Below, in pieces: positions 53,431 to 61,648 of a stretch of DNA of 64,000 bases (position 1 is its first letter; each line of letters opens with the position of its first letter). The DNA comes from Desulfobacteraceae bacterium Eth-SRB2. Its GTDB lineage: Bacteria; Desulfobacterota; Desulfobacteria; Desulfobacterales; UBA11574. The notes beneath the pieces were generated by a model. It was not told the origin of the DNA, ran no database searches, and worked only from the letters and a program-made list of their open reading frames with translations. The stretch is from NCBI GenBank assembly GCA_004193595.1, contig RPGQ01000037.1, positions 302,827 through 366,826 of the forward strand, in the 5' to 3' direction. Made by a program: the position numbers and the translations under genes.

Positions 53431-54231
53431 TTGGAAACCTATGTAACTCACCGTGTCAAACACTGGAATGAAGAGCATTACACATCTTCCAAGCACAAAC
53501 TGATCGGCGAAGAGCCCCTGTCGATCCGTGTTCAAGGTAAACCGTATTCTGTTGTTATGCGGACTCCGGGTGATGAATTGGCCCATGCCGCCGGTTTTTG
53601 TCTTGCCGAAGGGATTATTGATACTCCTGATGACATTAAGAACATCTCATGTTGTGACGGCACCGATTCTAACGTCGTCACCATTACTCTTAAAGAATCG
53701 CGTCAGAGCAAAATAACCGGAATTTTGGACAGACGCGGCTATATCAGCCAGACCAGCTGCGGCATTTGCGGCAAGGAAATCGTCAAAGATCTTTATCAGG
53801 TTATCCAACCCATGAAAACCCATGCCGAGATTGACGCGGGGTTGGCGCTGGAATGCCTTGAAAACCTTTCCAGCCACCAGCCGTTGCGTGATCAGACCCG
53901 TGCGTCTCATGCAGCTGCACTATACGCTTCGGATTTTAAACTGTTATCGGTGGCTGAAGATGTGGGTCGGCATAATGCCCTTGATAAAGCCATAGGAAAA
54001 GTCTTTCTGGATCACAATCTTGACCAGGCTTCCCTCTTGATCCTTTCTTCCCGGATCAGCTACGAACTGGTGCAGAAAGCTGCGAGGGCCCGTATCCCTG
54101 TCATATTGGCTTACTCGCGACCCACATCACTGGCCGTGGAACTGGCATACAAATTAAACATGACGTTGGCATGTCTTGCCCGAGGTTCCGGACTATACAT
54201 TTTCTGCGGAGAGAACCGTTTCATTAGATGA
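53431..54231 (+). CDS. fdhD: Sulfurtransferase FdhD
   Basis: Delivers sulfur from IscS to the molybdenum or tungsten bis-MGD cofactor of formate dehydrogenases. The catalytic loop CGICG (in TSCGICGKE) is intact, as are IRVQGKPYSVVMRTPGD, LAHAAGFCLAEGII, EDVGRHNALDKAIGK and ILSSRISYELVQKAARARIP. TTG 53431 is chosen for its AAGGAGG five bases upstream; the longer open frame begins inside the repeat. No formate dehydrogenase is adjacent. Confidence 0.93.
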   Translation: METYVTHRVKHWNEEHYTSSKHKLIGEEPLSIRVQGKPYSVVMRTPGDELAHAAGFCLAEGIIDTPDDIKNISCCDGTDSNVVTITLKESRQSKITGILDRRGYISQTSCGICGKEIVKDLYQVIQPMKTHAEIDAGLALECLENLSSHQPLRDQTRASHAAALYASDFKLLSVAEDVGRHNALDKAIGKVFLDHNLDQASLLILSSRISYELVQKAARARIPVILAYSRPTSLAVELAYKLNMTLACLARGSGLYIFCGENRFIR

Positions 54232-54740
54232 AAATAACGGCACCCAACGGATTGTTATCCAAATTGAAATCTCTTTGAGCCCTCATTGACCCGTTTTTTA
54301 TTCATCATATTTACTTGAAAGCACCTGAATGAAATTCACTTCAGTTAATAATTGTAATTTTTCTGTTTATAATTGATATATTACAACGAATTGGGCTTTT
54401 TTTCTGTTAATTTTTCTTTGCTCTGTGTATGAAAATCCATTCATATACCCCCGGTTTTTTGACTAGCAAGACAATATCTATAGAAAAATCAAGCCGTTAT
54501 ATTTTTAGCAGATTTGGCACATTGTTTGCTTATATATATTACTTGCTGATATAAAATGGAAATTCATTCAAAACCATAGCGCCAGTGAAATGGATCACAA
54601 TTTTTTATTCCCACATTAAGTGAATTTTAGCTCAAATTCTATTTTCCGGAAGGAAGGGGGGTGATCAGAGGGCAATTTTTTCTGGCGAGGCGTTTTATAG
54701 CTTAATAAATGTAAACAAAAAAACAAAAAAGGAAATGAAT
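54232..54740. other. Regulatory intergenic region before the Cache-like gene
   Basis: About 500 AT-rich bases with no coding frame. It contains the sigma-54 promoter at 54515-54530. The 250 bases upstream of it would be the place for activator sites, but no clear repeated motif was found. Confidence 0.5.
54515..54530 (+). promoter_or_regulatory. Sigma-54 promoter for the secreted Cache-like protein
   Basis: TGGCAC, five bases (ATTGT), TTGCT is an exact -24/-12 match. A start near 54541 would give a leader of about 200 bases before ATG 54741. Confidence 0.85.
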
Positions 54741-55130
54741 ATGAAACGAGTTGCAATTATATCTTTAGCGTTAATTTTTGGTCTTTGTTTGGCAACAGGT
54801 GCTTTTGCAGCAGATAAAGATGCTATTAAGAAACAAGTGGATGACATTGTCGTAGCTATTGATGGAGGAAAAACAGCTGGGGACTTTAGTAGCGCGGCAC
54901 AAAATAAACCCTCCTATGTATTCATAATGGAAGAGGGTGGAAATCTCTTGGTACATCCGTCATTGGTTGGACAAAGCCTTAAAGACAAAGCAGAACCCGT
55001 TTACAATGAGTGTGCCAAAGCGACCGCTGATGGCTTATGGGTGGGTTATGTATGGAAAGAGAAGCAAAAACATACCTATGTCAGAAAAACCAAAAGCGGT
55101 TTGATCGTCGGAAGCGGGTACTCCGAGTAA
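54741..55130 (+). CDS. Small secreted single-Cache-like protein
   Basis: A 129-residue periplasmic protein: signal peptide AIISLALIFGLCLATGAFAA, then a helix DAIKKQVDDIVVAIDGGKTA and a beta-rich part, SYVFIMEEGGNLLVHPSLVG, VGYVWKEKQKHTYVRKTKSG and LIVGSGYS, typical of sCache_2 ligand-binding domains found on chemoreceptors and kinases, here free-standing. ATG 54741 has AAAAAAGGA at good spacing; the ATG two codons earlier is too close. Likely under sigma-54 control. A free ligand-binding domain may present a small acid or amine to a receptor. Confidence 0.8.
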   Translation: MKRVAIISLALIFGLCLATGAFAADKDAIKKQVDDIVVAIDGGKTAGDFSSAAQNKPSYVFIMEEGGNLLVHPSLVGQSLKDKAEPVYNECAKATADGLWVGYVWKEKQKHTYVRKTKSGLIVGSGYSE

Positions 55131-55186
55131 TAAATTTCGTGCTTATCTTAAAACAACCCAAGCCAAAGTTTGTAAGAGAAATGGGG

Positions 55187-55229
55187 TGTCGCCCATGGAA
55201 CAACTTGTTTTATGGGCGACATTTTTTAT
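55187..55229 (+). terminator. Rho-independent terminator after the Cache-like gene
   Basis: TGTCGCCCAT and ATGGGCGACA form a perfect 10-bp stem with a 15-base loop, followed by six Ts. It lies about 60 bases after the stop codon. Confidence 0.92.
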
Positions 55230-55327
55230 TTTGCCCTGAAAAACCTGGTCCTTTGGGCCTCCGGCTCGTAGAGCCTACGCCTTGGAGAGCCAGGTCAGAG
55301 TTCTCCGGCTCTGCCTGAAGAATCGCT

Positions 55328-55460
55328 GCAAGAGTTTGAAGTGAACTAAAGTTTAAAGTGAGCTAAAGTTAAGGAATTCTGTCAATTATATAAAATCAGC
55401 GGAGCGAAGCGACACCATAACTTTAGGCACTTTAGATCACTTTAGACACTTTCAACTTGC
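55328..55460. repeat. Word-repeat palindrome built on CTAAAGT
   Basis: The left arm (55328-55374) is GCAAGAGTTTGAAGTGAACT then AAAGTTTAAAGTGAGCTAAA; the right arm (55415-55460) is its degenerate reverse complement with three ACTTTAG words. Just before the right arm is GGAGCGAAGCGACACCAT, matching the loop of 43953-44114. No gene is supported in 55131-55565. Confidence 0.85.
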
Positions 55461-55565
55461 ACGGCTTCAACTAAAACAGCCCCTTTCAGGGGCAAAACAA
55501 AGCCTGGTCCTTTGAGCCAGGATTTTTTACTTGAATCCTAATTAATTTTTCGTGAGGAGCAAAAT

Positions 55566-56165
55566 TTAGGTACAGCTATCAATCATTTTTTTAATTCTGC
55601 AGGGGATATCCCATTTTTTCAAAAGATCTGTAACACAGGGATGTACCATATGCTCCCACGGTTTTCCGTTCACCATAAGGCTGCGAATTTCAGCGGCACT
55701 GATACCTTTATTCTCGGGCGGCACTTCCCACAGAACATGAGTATTGAGCCCCAGTGATTTAAAGATGTTGAGTTTCTTTTTTCCCCAGTCATCGTAAATG
55801 GTGAGGAAAAATAAACCATTCAGGGGCACATAATATTTATAAAGCTCGGGCATACTGATGGGAAACGGAACAACTGAGAACTCGTTGGATTTTATCCCTT
55901 TAGCTTGCAATACTGCATTCACCAGAATATATCGTTCATAATAGGTGAGCGGGTTGGATGAGGGATTATCTCTTTGAGGAGCTTCATGTTCTTTTTTTGT
56001 CAACAGGGGATCAGGATTGGTGATTCCAACAACCAGATGCCGGCAAAACTGTTTTCCCGCCAGAAGATACTTAACATGGTCATTATGAAGAATCTGGAAT
56101 CTTCCGTGAATGATTCCGGTTTCAACCCTTTGAAACGACGGCTTTTTTTCTGAGATGCTGTTCAT
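55566..56165 (-). CDS. NadM-like nucleotidyltransferase
   Basis: A 199-residue cytidylyl/adenylyltransferase-family protein. IIHGRFQILHNDHVKYLLAG carries the (H/N)xxH motif near residues 20-27; ITNPDPLLT and the middle NPLTYYERYILVNAVLQAKG resemble archaeal NMN adenylyltransferase, and a C-terminal ISAAEIRSLMVNG stands for ISxTxxR. NMN to NAD conversion is plausible, but another nucleotide substrate is possible. ATG 56165 avoids overlap with the upstream mutase gene, which ends 25 bases before, so the two are probably co-transcribed. Confidence 0.75.
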   Translation of the reverse strand: MNSISEKKPSFQRVETGIIHGRFQILHNDHVKYLLAGKQFCRHLVVGITNPDPLLTKKEHEAPQRDNPSSNPLTYYERYILVNAVLQAKGIKSNEFSVVPFPISMPELYKYYVPLNGLFFLTIYDDWGKKKLNIFKSLGLNTHVLWEVPPENKGISAAEIRSLMVNGKPWEHMVHPCVTDLLKKWDIPCRIKKMIDSCT

Positions 56166-56190
56166 GTTAATTTCCAATATGGGTGATCGG

Positions 56191-57501
56191 CTACTCCAGT
56201 TTAAAGGAATTATACTTTCCAGGCCAAAAGGGTTGATCAACAGGTGTATCCATTATTCCGTGGAGTTTTGACCGGTTCAAATGGTTCAAAACCATATATA
56301 TCAGTTCCTTGCCCCTAAGCGTTCCCAAAGCACCGGAAGCTGCGCTAATTTCATCAAACTGTCTTACCCGGTCTCGCCTTACGCCACTGCCATGAAACAG
56401 GATCGGAACGCTTTCACCGGAATGGATCAACGGACCCGAACTGGGTGTGGAATGATCGGCAGTTACAATAACCAGCAGTTCCGAATCTTCCAACAGGGGT
56501 TGGATCACTTTTCCAATACCTTTATCCAGGGATTCAATGACGGATTTTTTGGCCAGGGGATTTTTCTCATGTGCAGCCTCATCCGGTGTTTTGGTGTGTA
56601 CATGTATAAAGTTATACTCGTTTGAGCATGCATACGCCATATGGATTCGCTCGGCCAGATCATTGCCGGGATTTCCGGTATCCGTGACTTTTTTAACATC
56701 AAAGCCGATATATCTTCCCAGGCCCCAGTACATCATGCCGGATGCCATGGACAGTCCGCGCAACCCATATCGATCATAAAAAGGCGTTATATCTTTCAGC
56801 TGTCCCGCCCTCTGGGTAACCAGGCTGTTTATGGGTATTTTGCCATTTTTAATTCTTGCCTGATTAACAGGATGCATCCGCAACTTATGATAAACATGAA
56901 TTAGATATTTTTTTAAGGCCAAAACGGTATTTGCAGTTGGCGGGTCATCACGGTATCGGTCCCATGGCTGTATATTAATCAATGGCCTGTTATTTACAAA
57001 GGGGTCCGAGTCTGTAATAAAAGGAGACACATTGCCGTGAAGGGTAATAATTCCGCGAATCCCGCCTGTGGGATTAAAGCGTATTCTAATTCCCCCTGTT
57101 TCAAATTCGCGAACCGTATCAACAAATTCTGTAATCTCTCCGTCTGAAATCACAGGTTTCCCCTGTTCAAGGACCAGTTTTTTTTCAGACTCCGTTATAC
57201 TGGCAAAATGAGATAACATGGCAACATCTTTGTGTTGAAATTCAATTCCTGCACCCAATGCTTCCAGCGCCCCCCTGCCCGGAAACTCCTTTATATCATA
57301 ACCGAACATGATAAAATGGGCATTTTCACTGGGAAGCGCCTGGCCCATGCAGGCGGCATGGTACACCCCATTGGCAGATTCTGCCGCCATTTTGTCTAAA
57401 ACAGGGGTTTTGGCAGCCTGAAGCGGTGTTTTAAAATCAAGTTCCGGGTATGATCTGTCCCCAAGCCCATCGAGCAGGATAAGAATACATTTTTCAGGCA
57501 T
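56191..57501 (-). CDS. ApgM-type cofactor-independent phosphoglycerate mutase
   Basis: A 436-residue alkaline-phosphatase-superfamily metalloenzyme of the archaeal-type iPGM group. The first metal site is ILLDGLGDRSYPELDFKTPL, the nucleophile region ALPSENAHFIMFGYD, the middle GRGALEALGAG and TFRVGIP-like RIRFNPTGGIRG, and the C-terminal metal site VTADHSTPSSGPLIHSGESV. The usual reaction interconverts 3- and 2-phosphoglycerate in glycolysis or gluconeogenesis. It is upstream of the NadM-like gene on the same strand. Confidence 0.82.
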   Translation of the reverse strand: MPEKCILILLDGLGDRSYPELDFKTPLQAAKTPVLDKMAAESANGVYHAACMGQALPSENAHFIMFGYDIKEFPGRGALEALGAGIEFQHKDVAMLSHFASITESEKKLVLEQGKPVISDGEITEFVDTVREFETGGIRIRFNPTGGIRGIITLHGNVSPFITDSDPFVNNRPLINIQPWDRYRDDPPTANTVLALKKYLIHVYHKLRMHPVNQARIKNGKIPINSLVTQRAGQLKDITPFYDRYGLRGLSMASGMMYWGLGRYIGFDVKKVTDTGNPGNDLAERIHMAYACSNEYNFIHVHTKTPDEAAHEKNPLAKKSVIESLDKGIGKVIQPLLEDSELLVIVTADHSTPSSGPLIHSGESVPILFHGSGVRRDRVRQFDEISAASGALGTLRGKELIYMVLNHLNRSKLHGIMDTPVDQPFWPGKYNSFKLE

Positions 57502-57693
57502 ATCAAATTCCTTATTCCTATTTTTTTTATGCTTTTATCAATTAGTTTCAAAATTAGAAACTTGAAAACACAAAGATATGGCAGCGAGCGCACCCTATTT
57601 TTTACGCTTGCCATACTCACCTTCCCGTGATTATAATTTTTAAGATATGGTTTAAGACTCCTAAATTTTTCCAACCGATGCAAGGAAAATCGT

Positions 57694-60600
57694 ATGGAAA
57701 CACCGCCCTATGACAGGATTGTAGAAGACGCCGTTTCACTGGCAGAGACTTGGCAAAACCGGGCCAACGCTTTATTGACGGCCGAAGAAAAGGGAATTGC
57801 CCAACAGATGAAGGGACTGGTAACGCATCCTCCGGACAAGCTGGTTTTGACCCAGTTGATTGATCAGAGTTTTCGTTCTGAAAACACCGCCCGCGTTGCC
57901 GACCAGATAAACTACTTGCTTGCAAAATACGGTGTACCGGATTTCTTTTCCTCCGTGGAAAGATTGCTTGCTCAGATGTTTATGGGTTTCGGCCGTTATA
58001 TTCCCAGTATTTCCGTGCCCAAGATGATTGAAAAAATGCGTCACGACAGCAGCCGCGCAATTATTCCGGGTGAGCCCGAAGCCCTGCGTTCACATCTACA
58101 TCTGAGAAAGCAGCAGGGCGTGCGCATGAATGTCAACCGTCTGGGAGAAGCCATCCTGGGCGAAGCCGAAGCCCGACATCGCCTGGCAACCTATATAGAT
58201 GATCTGAAAAATCCGGACATTGAATACATATCTGTAAAAATTTCCACCATCTATTCTCAAATACAATCCCTGGCCTTTGAACACACCGTCACCCTATTAA
58301 CCCGGCGACTGTCACGGCTTTATGCGGCAGCCAGAGACCACCTTTATGTGCGCAGCGACGGCAGGGGGGTTCCAAAGTTTGTGAATCTGGATATGGAGGA
58401 ATACCGCGACCTGGAAATAACCGCTGCCGCTTTTACCGGAACCTTGGATCAGGATGAGTTTAAAACTTATTCCGCCGGCATTGCACTTCAAGCGTACTTG
58501 CCGGATTCATTTGCTCTGCAAAAAAAGCTGACCGCATGGGCCCGGGCACGGGTTGAAAAAGGCAAAAGTCCCATCAAAATACGAATCGTCAAAGGCGCCA
58601 ATATGGAAATGGAACAACAGGATGCCGCTCTGCATAACTGGCCTGTGGCCCCTTTCGACAACAAGCTTGAAGTGGACGCCAATTACAAACGGATGATTGA
58701 TTTCGGCATGGTACCGGAAAACGTCAGAGCGGTTCATTTGGGCATTGCATCCCACAATCTATTTGAGCTGGCCTATGCCGATCAGTTGGCCCGTCACTAT
58801 CACGTCACCGACTGTTTTTCTTTTGAAATGCTCAAAGGAATGGCAGATCACGTGCGCCGTGCCATTCAGGAAATTTCAGGAGATGTTGTGGTCTATGCAC
58901 CGGTGGCCACCAGAAAACAGTTTATAAATGCAGTTGGCTACCTGGTTCGTCGCCTGGATGAAAATACGGCCAAAGAAAATTTTCTGCGGTATTCTTTTGA
59001 TCTTAAAACCCATTCCAACTCTTGGGAGTTTTTGAAAAAACAATTTATAGCTTCTTATCATTACAGGAATAATGCCGGCCAAACCCCGAACCGGATACAG
59101 AATCGGCAGGAGGAGACCTTTTCGGATCCCATGGGGACCTTTCATGAAAACGAGTTTGCCAATGAACCGGATACGGACTGGGTTCTGTCCGCCAATCGTA
59201 ACTGGGCCGAATCCTTACGCAATAAATGGAGAAAGTCTCCGGAACATCCCCCCATAAAAATCCCCCTGGTGGTCGGCGGAAAAGAAATTTATGCGGACCG
59301 GTCCACCCAAGCGTGTTGGGATCCTTCTCAGTTCCCGCAAGAGGTTTGTATCGCCACCTATGCCCAGGCTGTTGACGACGATATCCATCAGGCGCTGAAC
59401 GTTGCCCGGGCCGACCCGGACGGGTGGCGGCGCAAGAGCATGCGAGCCCGTCATGAAACCCTGTCCAAGGTCGCCATAGCGCTTCGCAAAGCCAGGGGCG
59501 ATATGGTGGGTGCGGCGGCGGCAGATACCGGAAAGATTTTCACGCAAACCGATGCCGAGGTTTCCGAGGCCGTTGACTTCGCGGAATATTATCCATTTTC
59601 TGCCAAAATGTTTACCGGCCTTGCCAATGTCACGTGCAGCGGTAAAGGCGTGGGGCTGGTGATTTCGCCCTGGAATTTTCCGGTTGCCATTCCCTGCGGT
59701 GGAATCACGGCATCTCTGGCTGCCGGCAACACCGTTATTTTCAAACCGTCGTCAGCAGCAGTTCTCACGGCCTGGATATTGTGTCAGGCGTTCTGGAGAG
59801 CCGGCGTTTCCAAAAACGTGTTGCAGTTTCTGCCCTGTAGCGGTTCAACGACAGGCCCAGCACTGACCGACCGTCCCGATGCGGATTTCATCATTTTGAC
59901 CGGCGGCACCCATACCGGCATGACCATTTTAAAGCAGCGGCCGGGGGTCTATCTGGCCGCTGAAACCGGCGGGAAAAATGCCACCATCGTTACCGCCATG
60001 TCCGACCGAGGACAGGCCATCAAACACATCCTTCACTCGGCATTTAGCCATTGCGGTCAAAAATGCAGCGCAACTTCTTTATTGATACTTGAAAAAGAGG
60101 TGTATCAAGACACAACCTTTAAACAACAGCTGGTGGATGCGGCCCAAAGCTATGCGGTTGGATCGGTCTGGGATTTTGAAAACAAAATGGGGCCGCTGAT
60201 CCGGCCCCCGGACAAAGATTTGAAACGCGCCATGATTACGCTCGAACCCAGGGAATCCTGGGCACTGAAACCTGAAAACATGGATGACAATCCTTACCTG
60301 TGGACACCGGGCATCAAGTGGGATGTGCAGCCCGGAAGCGACACTCACACCACCGAGTTTTTCGGTCCTGTGCTGGGCGTGATGCAAGCCCGGGATCTGG
60401 ATCATGCCATCGAGATGGTGAACCAGACCGGGTACGGTCTGACATCGGGTCTTGAGAGTTTGGATCCCCGGGAGCAAACGCACTGGAAGGACCGCATTTG
60501 CGCCGGGAATCTCTATATTAACCGAGGCACGACCGGTGCGGTTGTTCTGCGCCAGCCCTTCGGCGGTATGGGAAAATCGGCTCTGGGCGCCGGAATTAAG

Positions 60601-61296
60601 GCCGGCGATCCCAACTATGTGGCCCAGTTTATGGATTTTGAAGAAACCGATTTTCCTGCAGTGGGCGCGATTCAAAATGATCATAGATTGCTGAGGCTTT
60701 GCCATGAGTGGCAGCAAAAGCTAAACTGGGGTCAATTGAGAGAGTTTAAAACAGACCTGATCAAAACCATCCGGGCGGTTAAAAGTTACCTTTATCACTG
60801 GGAACAGGAATTCTCCCAAGAAAAAGATTACTTCCATTTGCGGGGGCAGGACAACAGGGTCCGTTATTTGCCCATCGGTACGGTGGTTGTCCGCATCCAT
60901 TCCCGCGACACCTTGTTCGATGTTCTGGCCCGGGTTGCCGCGGTAAAAATCTCAGGATGCAAGCTGATGGTCAGCCTTGCCGACGGGTTGAAAAACCCGG
61001 TGACCGAGTTCCTTGAAGACAAACCCGGCAAGCGGTTCCTGGGTGAGGTTGATGTCAAAGAAGAGTCGGACAACGATCTGATTGCCATTATGCCCCAAGT
61101 TCAGCGCATACGATATGCCGCCTTAGACCGGGTAACGGATGCCGTGTTCCAGGCTGCGGCCCAAACCGGCTTTTATATCGCCCGAACACCGGTAATGATG
61201 GAAGGGCGCATCGAGATGCTTCAGTATCTTCAGGAGCAGAGCATCTGCAATAATTATCACCGCTACGGGAATCTGGGAGAACGCGCCCTAAAATAA
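57694..61296 (+). CDS. putA: PutA-like proline dehydrogenase / P5C dehydrogenase
   Basis: A 1200-residue bifunctional enzyme that oxidises proline to glutamate. The FAD-binding PRODH barrel spans about 60-450: SVKISTIYSQIQSLAFE, IRIVKGANMEMEQQDAALHN, VHLGIASHNLFELAYA and FEMLKGMADHVRRAI. The NAD-dependent aldehyde dehydrogenase spans about 500-1000: VISPWNFPVAIPCGGITASL, NTVIFKPSS (about 681), AAETGGKNATIV (about 755), HCGQKCSATSLL (catalytic Cys about 790) and EFFGPVLGVM. About 200 further residues follow, as in long PutA forms; no N-terminal ribbon-helix-helix repressor domain is present. It is the catabolic opposite of ProB/ProA in the same window. Confidence 0.93.
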   Translation: METPPYDRIVEDAVSLAETWQNRANALLTAEEKGIAQQMKGLVTHPPDKLVLTQLIDQSFRSENTARVADQINYLLAKYGVPDFFSSVERLLAQMFMGFGRYIPSISVPKMIEKMRHDSSRAIIPGEPEALRSHLHLRKQQGVRMNVNRLGEAILGEAEARHRLATYIDDLKNPDIEYISVKISTIYSQIQSLAFEHTVTLLTRRLSRLYAAARDHLYVRSDGRGVPKFVNLDMEEYRDLEITAAAFTGTLDQDEFKTYSAGIALQAYLPDSFALQKKLTAWARARVEKGKSPIKIRIVKGANMEMEQQDAALHNWPVAPFDNKLEVDANYKRMIDFGMVPENVRAVHLGIASHNLFELAYADQLARHYHVTDCFSFEMLKGMADHVRRAIQEISGDVVVYAPVATRKQFINAVGYLVRRLDENTAKENFLRYSFDLKTHSNSWEFLKKQFIASYHYRNNAGQTPNRIQNRQEETFSDPMGTFHENEFANEPDTDWVLSANRNWAESLRNKWRKSPEHPPIKIPLVVGGKEIYADRSTQACWDPSQFPQEVCIATYAQAVDDDIHQALNVARADPDGWRRKSMRARHETLSKVAIALRKARGDMVGAAAADTGKIFTQTDAEVSEAVDFAEYYPFSAKMFTGLANVTCSGKGVGLVISPWNFPVAIPCGGITASLAAGNTVIFKPSSAAVLTAWILCQAFWRAGVSKNVLQFLPCSGSTTGPALTDRPDADFIILTGGTHTGMTILKQRPGVYLAAETGGKNATIVTAMSDRGQAIKHILHSAFSHCGQKCSATSLLILEKEVYQDTTFKQQLVDAAQSYAVGSVWDFENKMGPLIRPPDKDLKRAMITLEPRESWALKPENMDDNPYLWTPGIKWDVQPGSDTHTTEFFGPVLGVMQARDLDHAIEMVNQTGYGLTSGLESLDPREQTHWKDRICAGNLYINRGTTGAVVLRQPFGGMGKSALGAGIKAGDPNYVAQFMDFEETDFPAVGAIQNDHRLLRLCHEWQQKLNWGQLREFKTDLIKTIRAVKSYLYHWEQEFSQEKDYFHLRGQDNRVRYLPIGTVVVRIHSRDTLFDVLARVAAVKISGCKLMVSLADGLKNPVTEFLEDKPGKRFLGEVDVKEESDNDLIAIMPQVQRIRYAALDRVTDAVFQAAAQTGFYIARTPVMMEGRIEMLQYLQEQSICNNYHRYGNLGERALK

Positions 61297-61648
61297 AACA
61301 TCAACTCAAATCTCAGCAAACCCATATATTATACCTTGAACGGTCACAATTTGCGCTTTTAGATTCTTAAATTTCAGGACTCTTGATCTCACCTGAAGGT
61401 ATTTTTGCAGAATATCCCGCCACATACCATATCCTATCGGATGGTTGAGATTTTTTTGCCGGGAAACGTTTTTTACTTATAAATCTTTGCGAAGTGAAAG
61501 AAGAGCGATTACAACTGGTTGAGCCCGAAGGACGAGTTTTAAAATCCCTTGGAGCAAGCCTTTGATTTATCAAAAAACGTTTCAGACCCAGCGAAAAGTG
61601 ATTTGGGCAACAGCCCGTCGAGGTTTGGCCCCAAACCCTGCAGATTAT
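61297..61648. other. Intergenic region with a possible broken small frame
   Basis: No gene is firmly supported. On the plus strand a frame from TTG 61383 reads ISPEGIFAEYPATYHILSDG, then TGA (61446-61448), then DFFAGKRFLLINLCEVKEER and LQLVEPEGRVLKSL to TGA 61563-61565. Its composition looks protein-like, but no family was recognised and there is no ribosome site. Confidence 0.3.

Noticed and set aside
55499-55528. Second terminator near the Cache-like gene
   Set aside because: A 5-bp CCTGG/CCAGG stem before a T run is too weak to call, and a similar sequence occurs at 47149-47170 without a clear role.
61367-61573. Minus-strand small gene between putA and glgA
   Set aside because: Biased composition (Ser, Arg, Lys, Pro) typical of an antisense frame, and no ribosome site.
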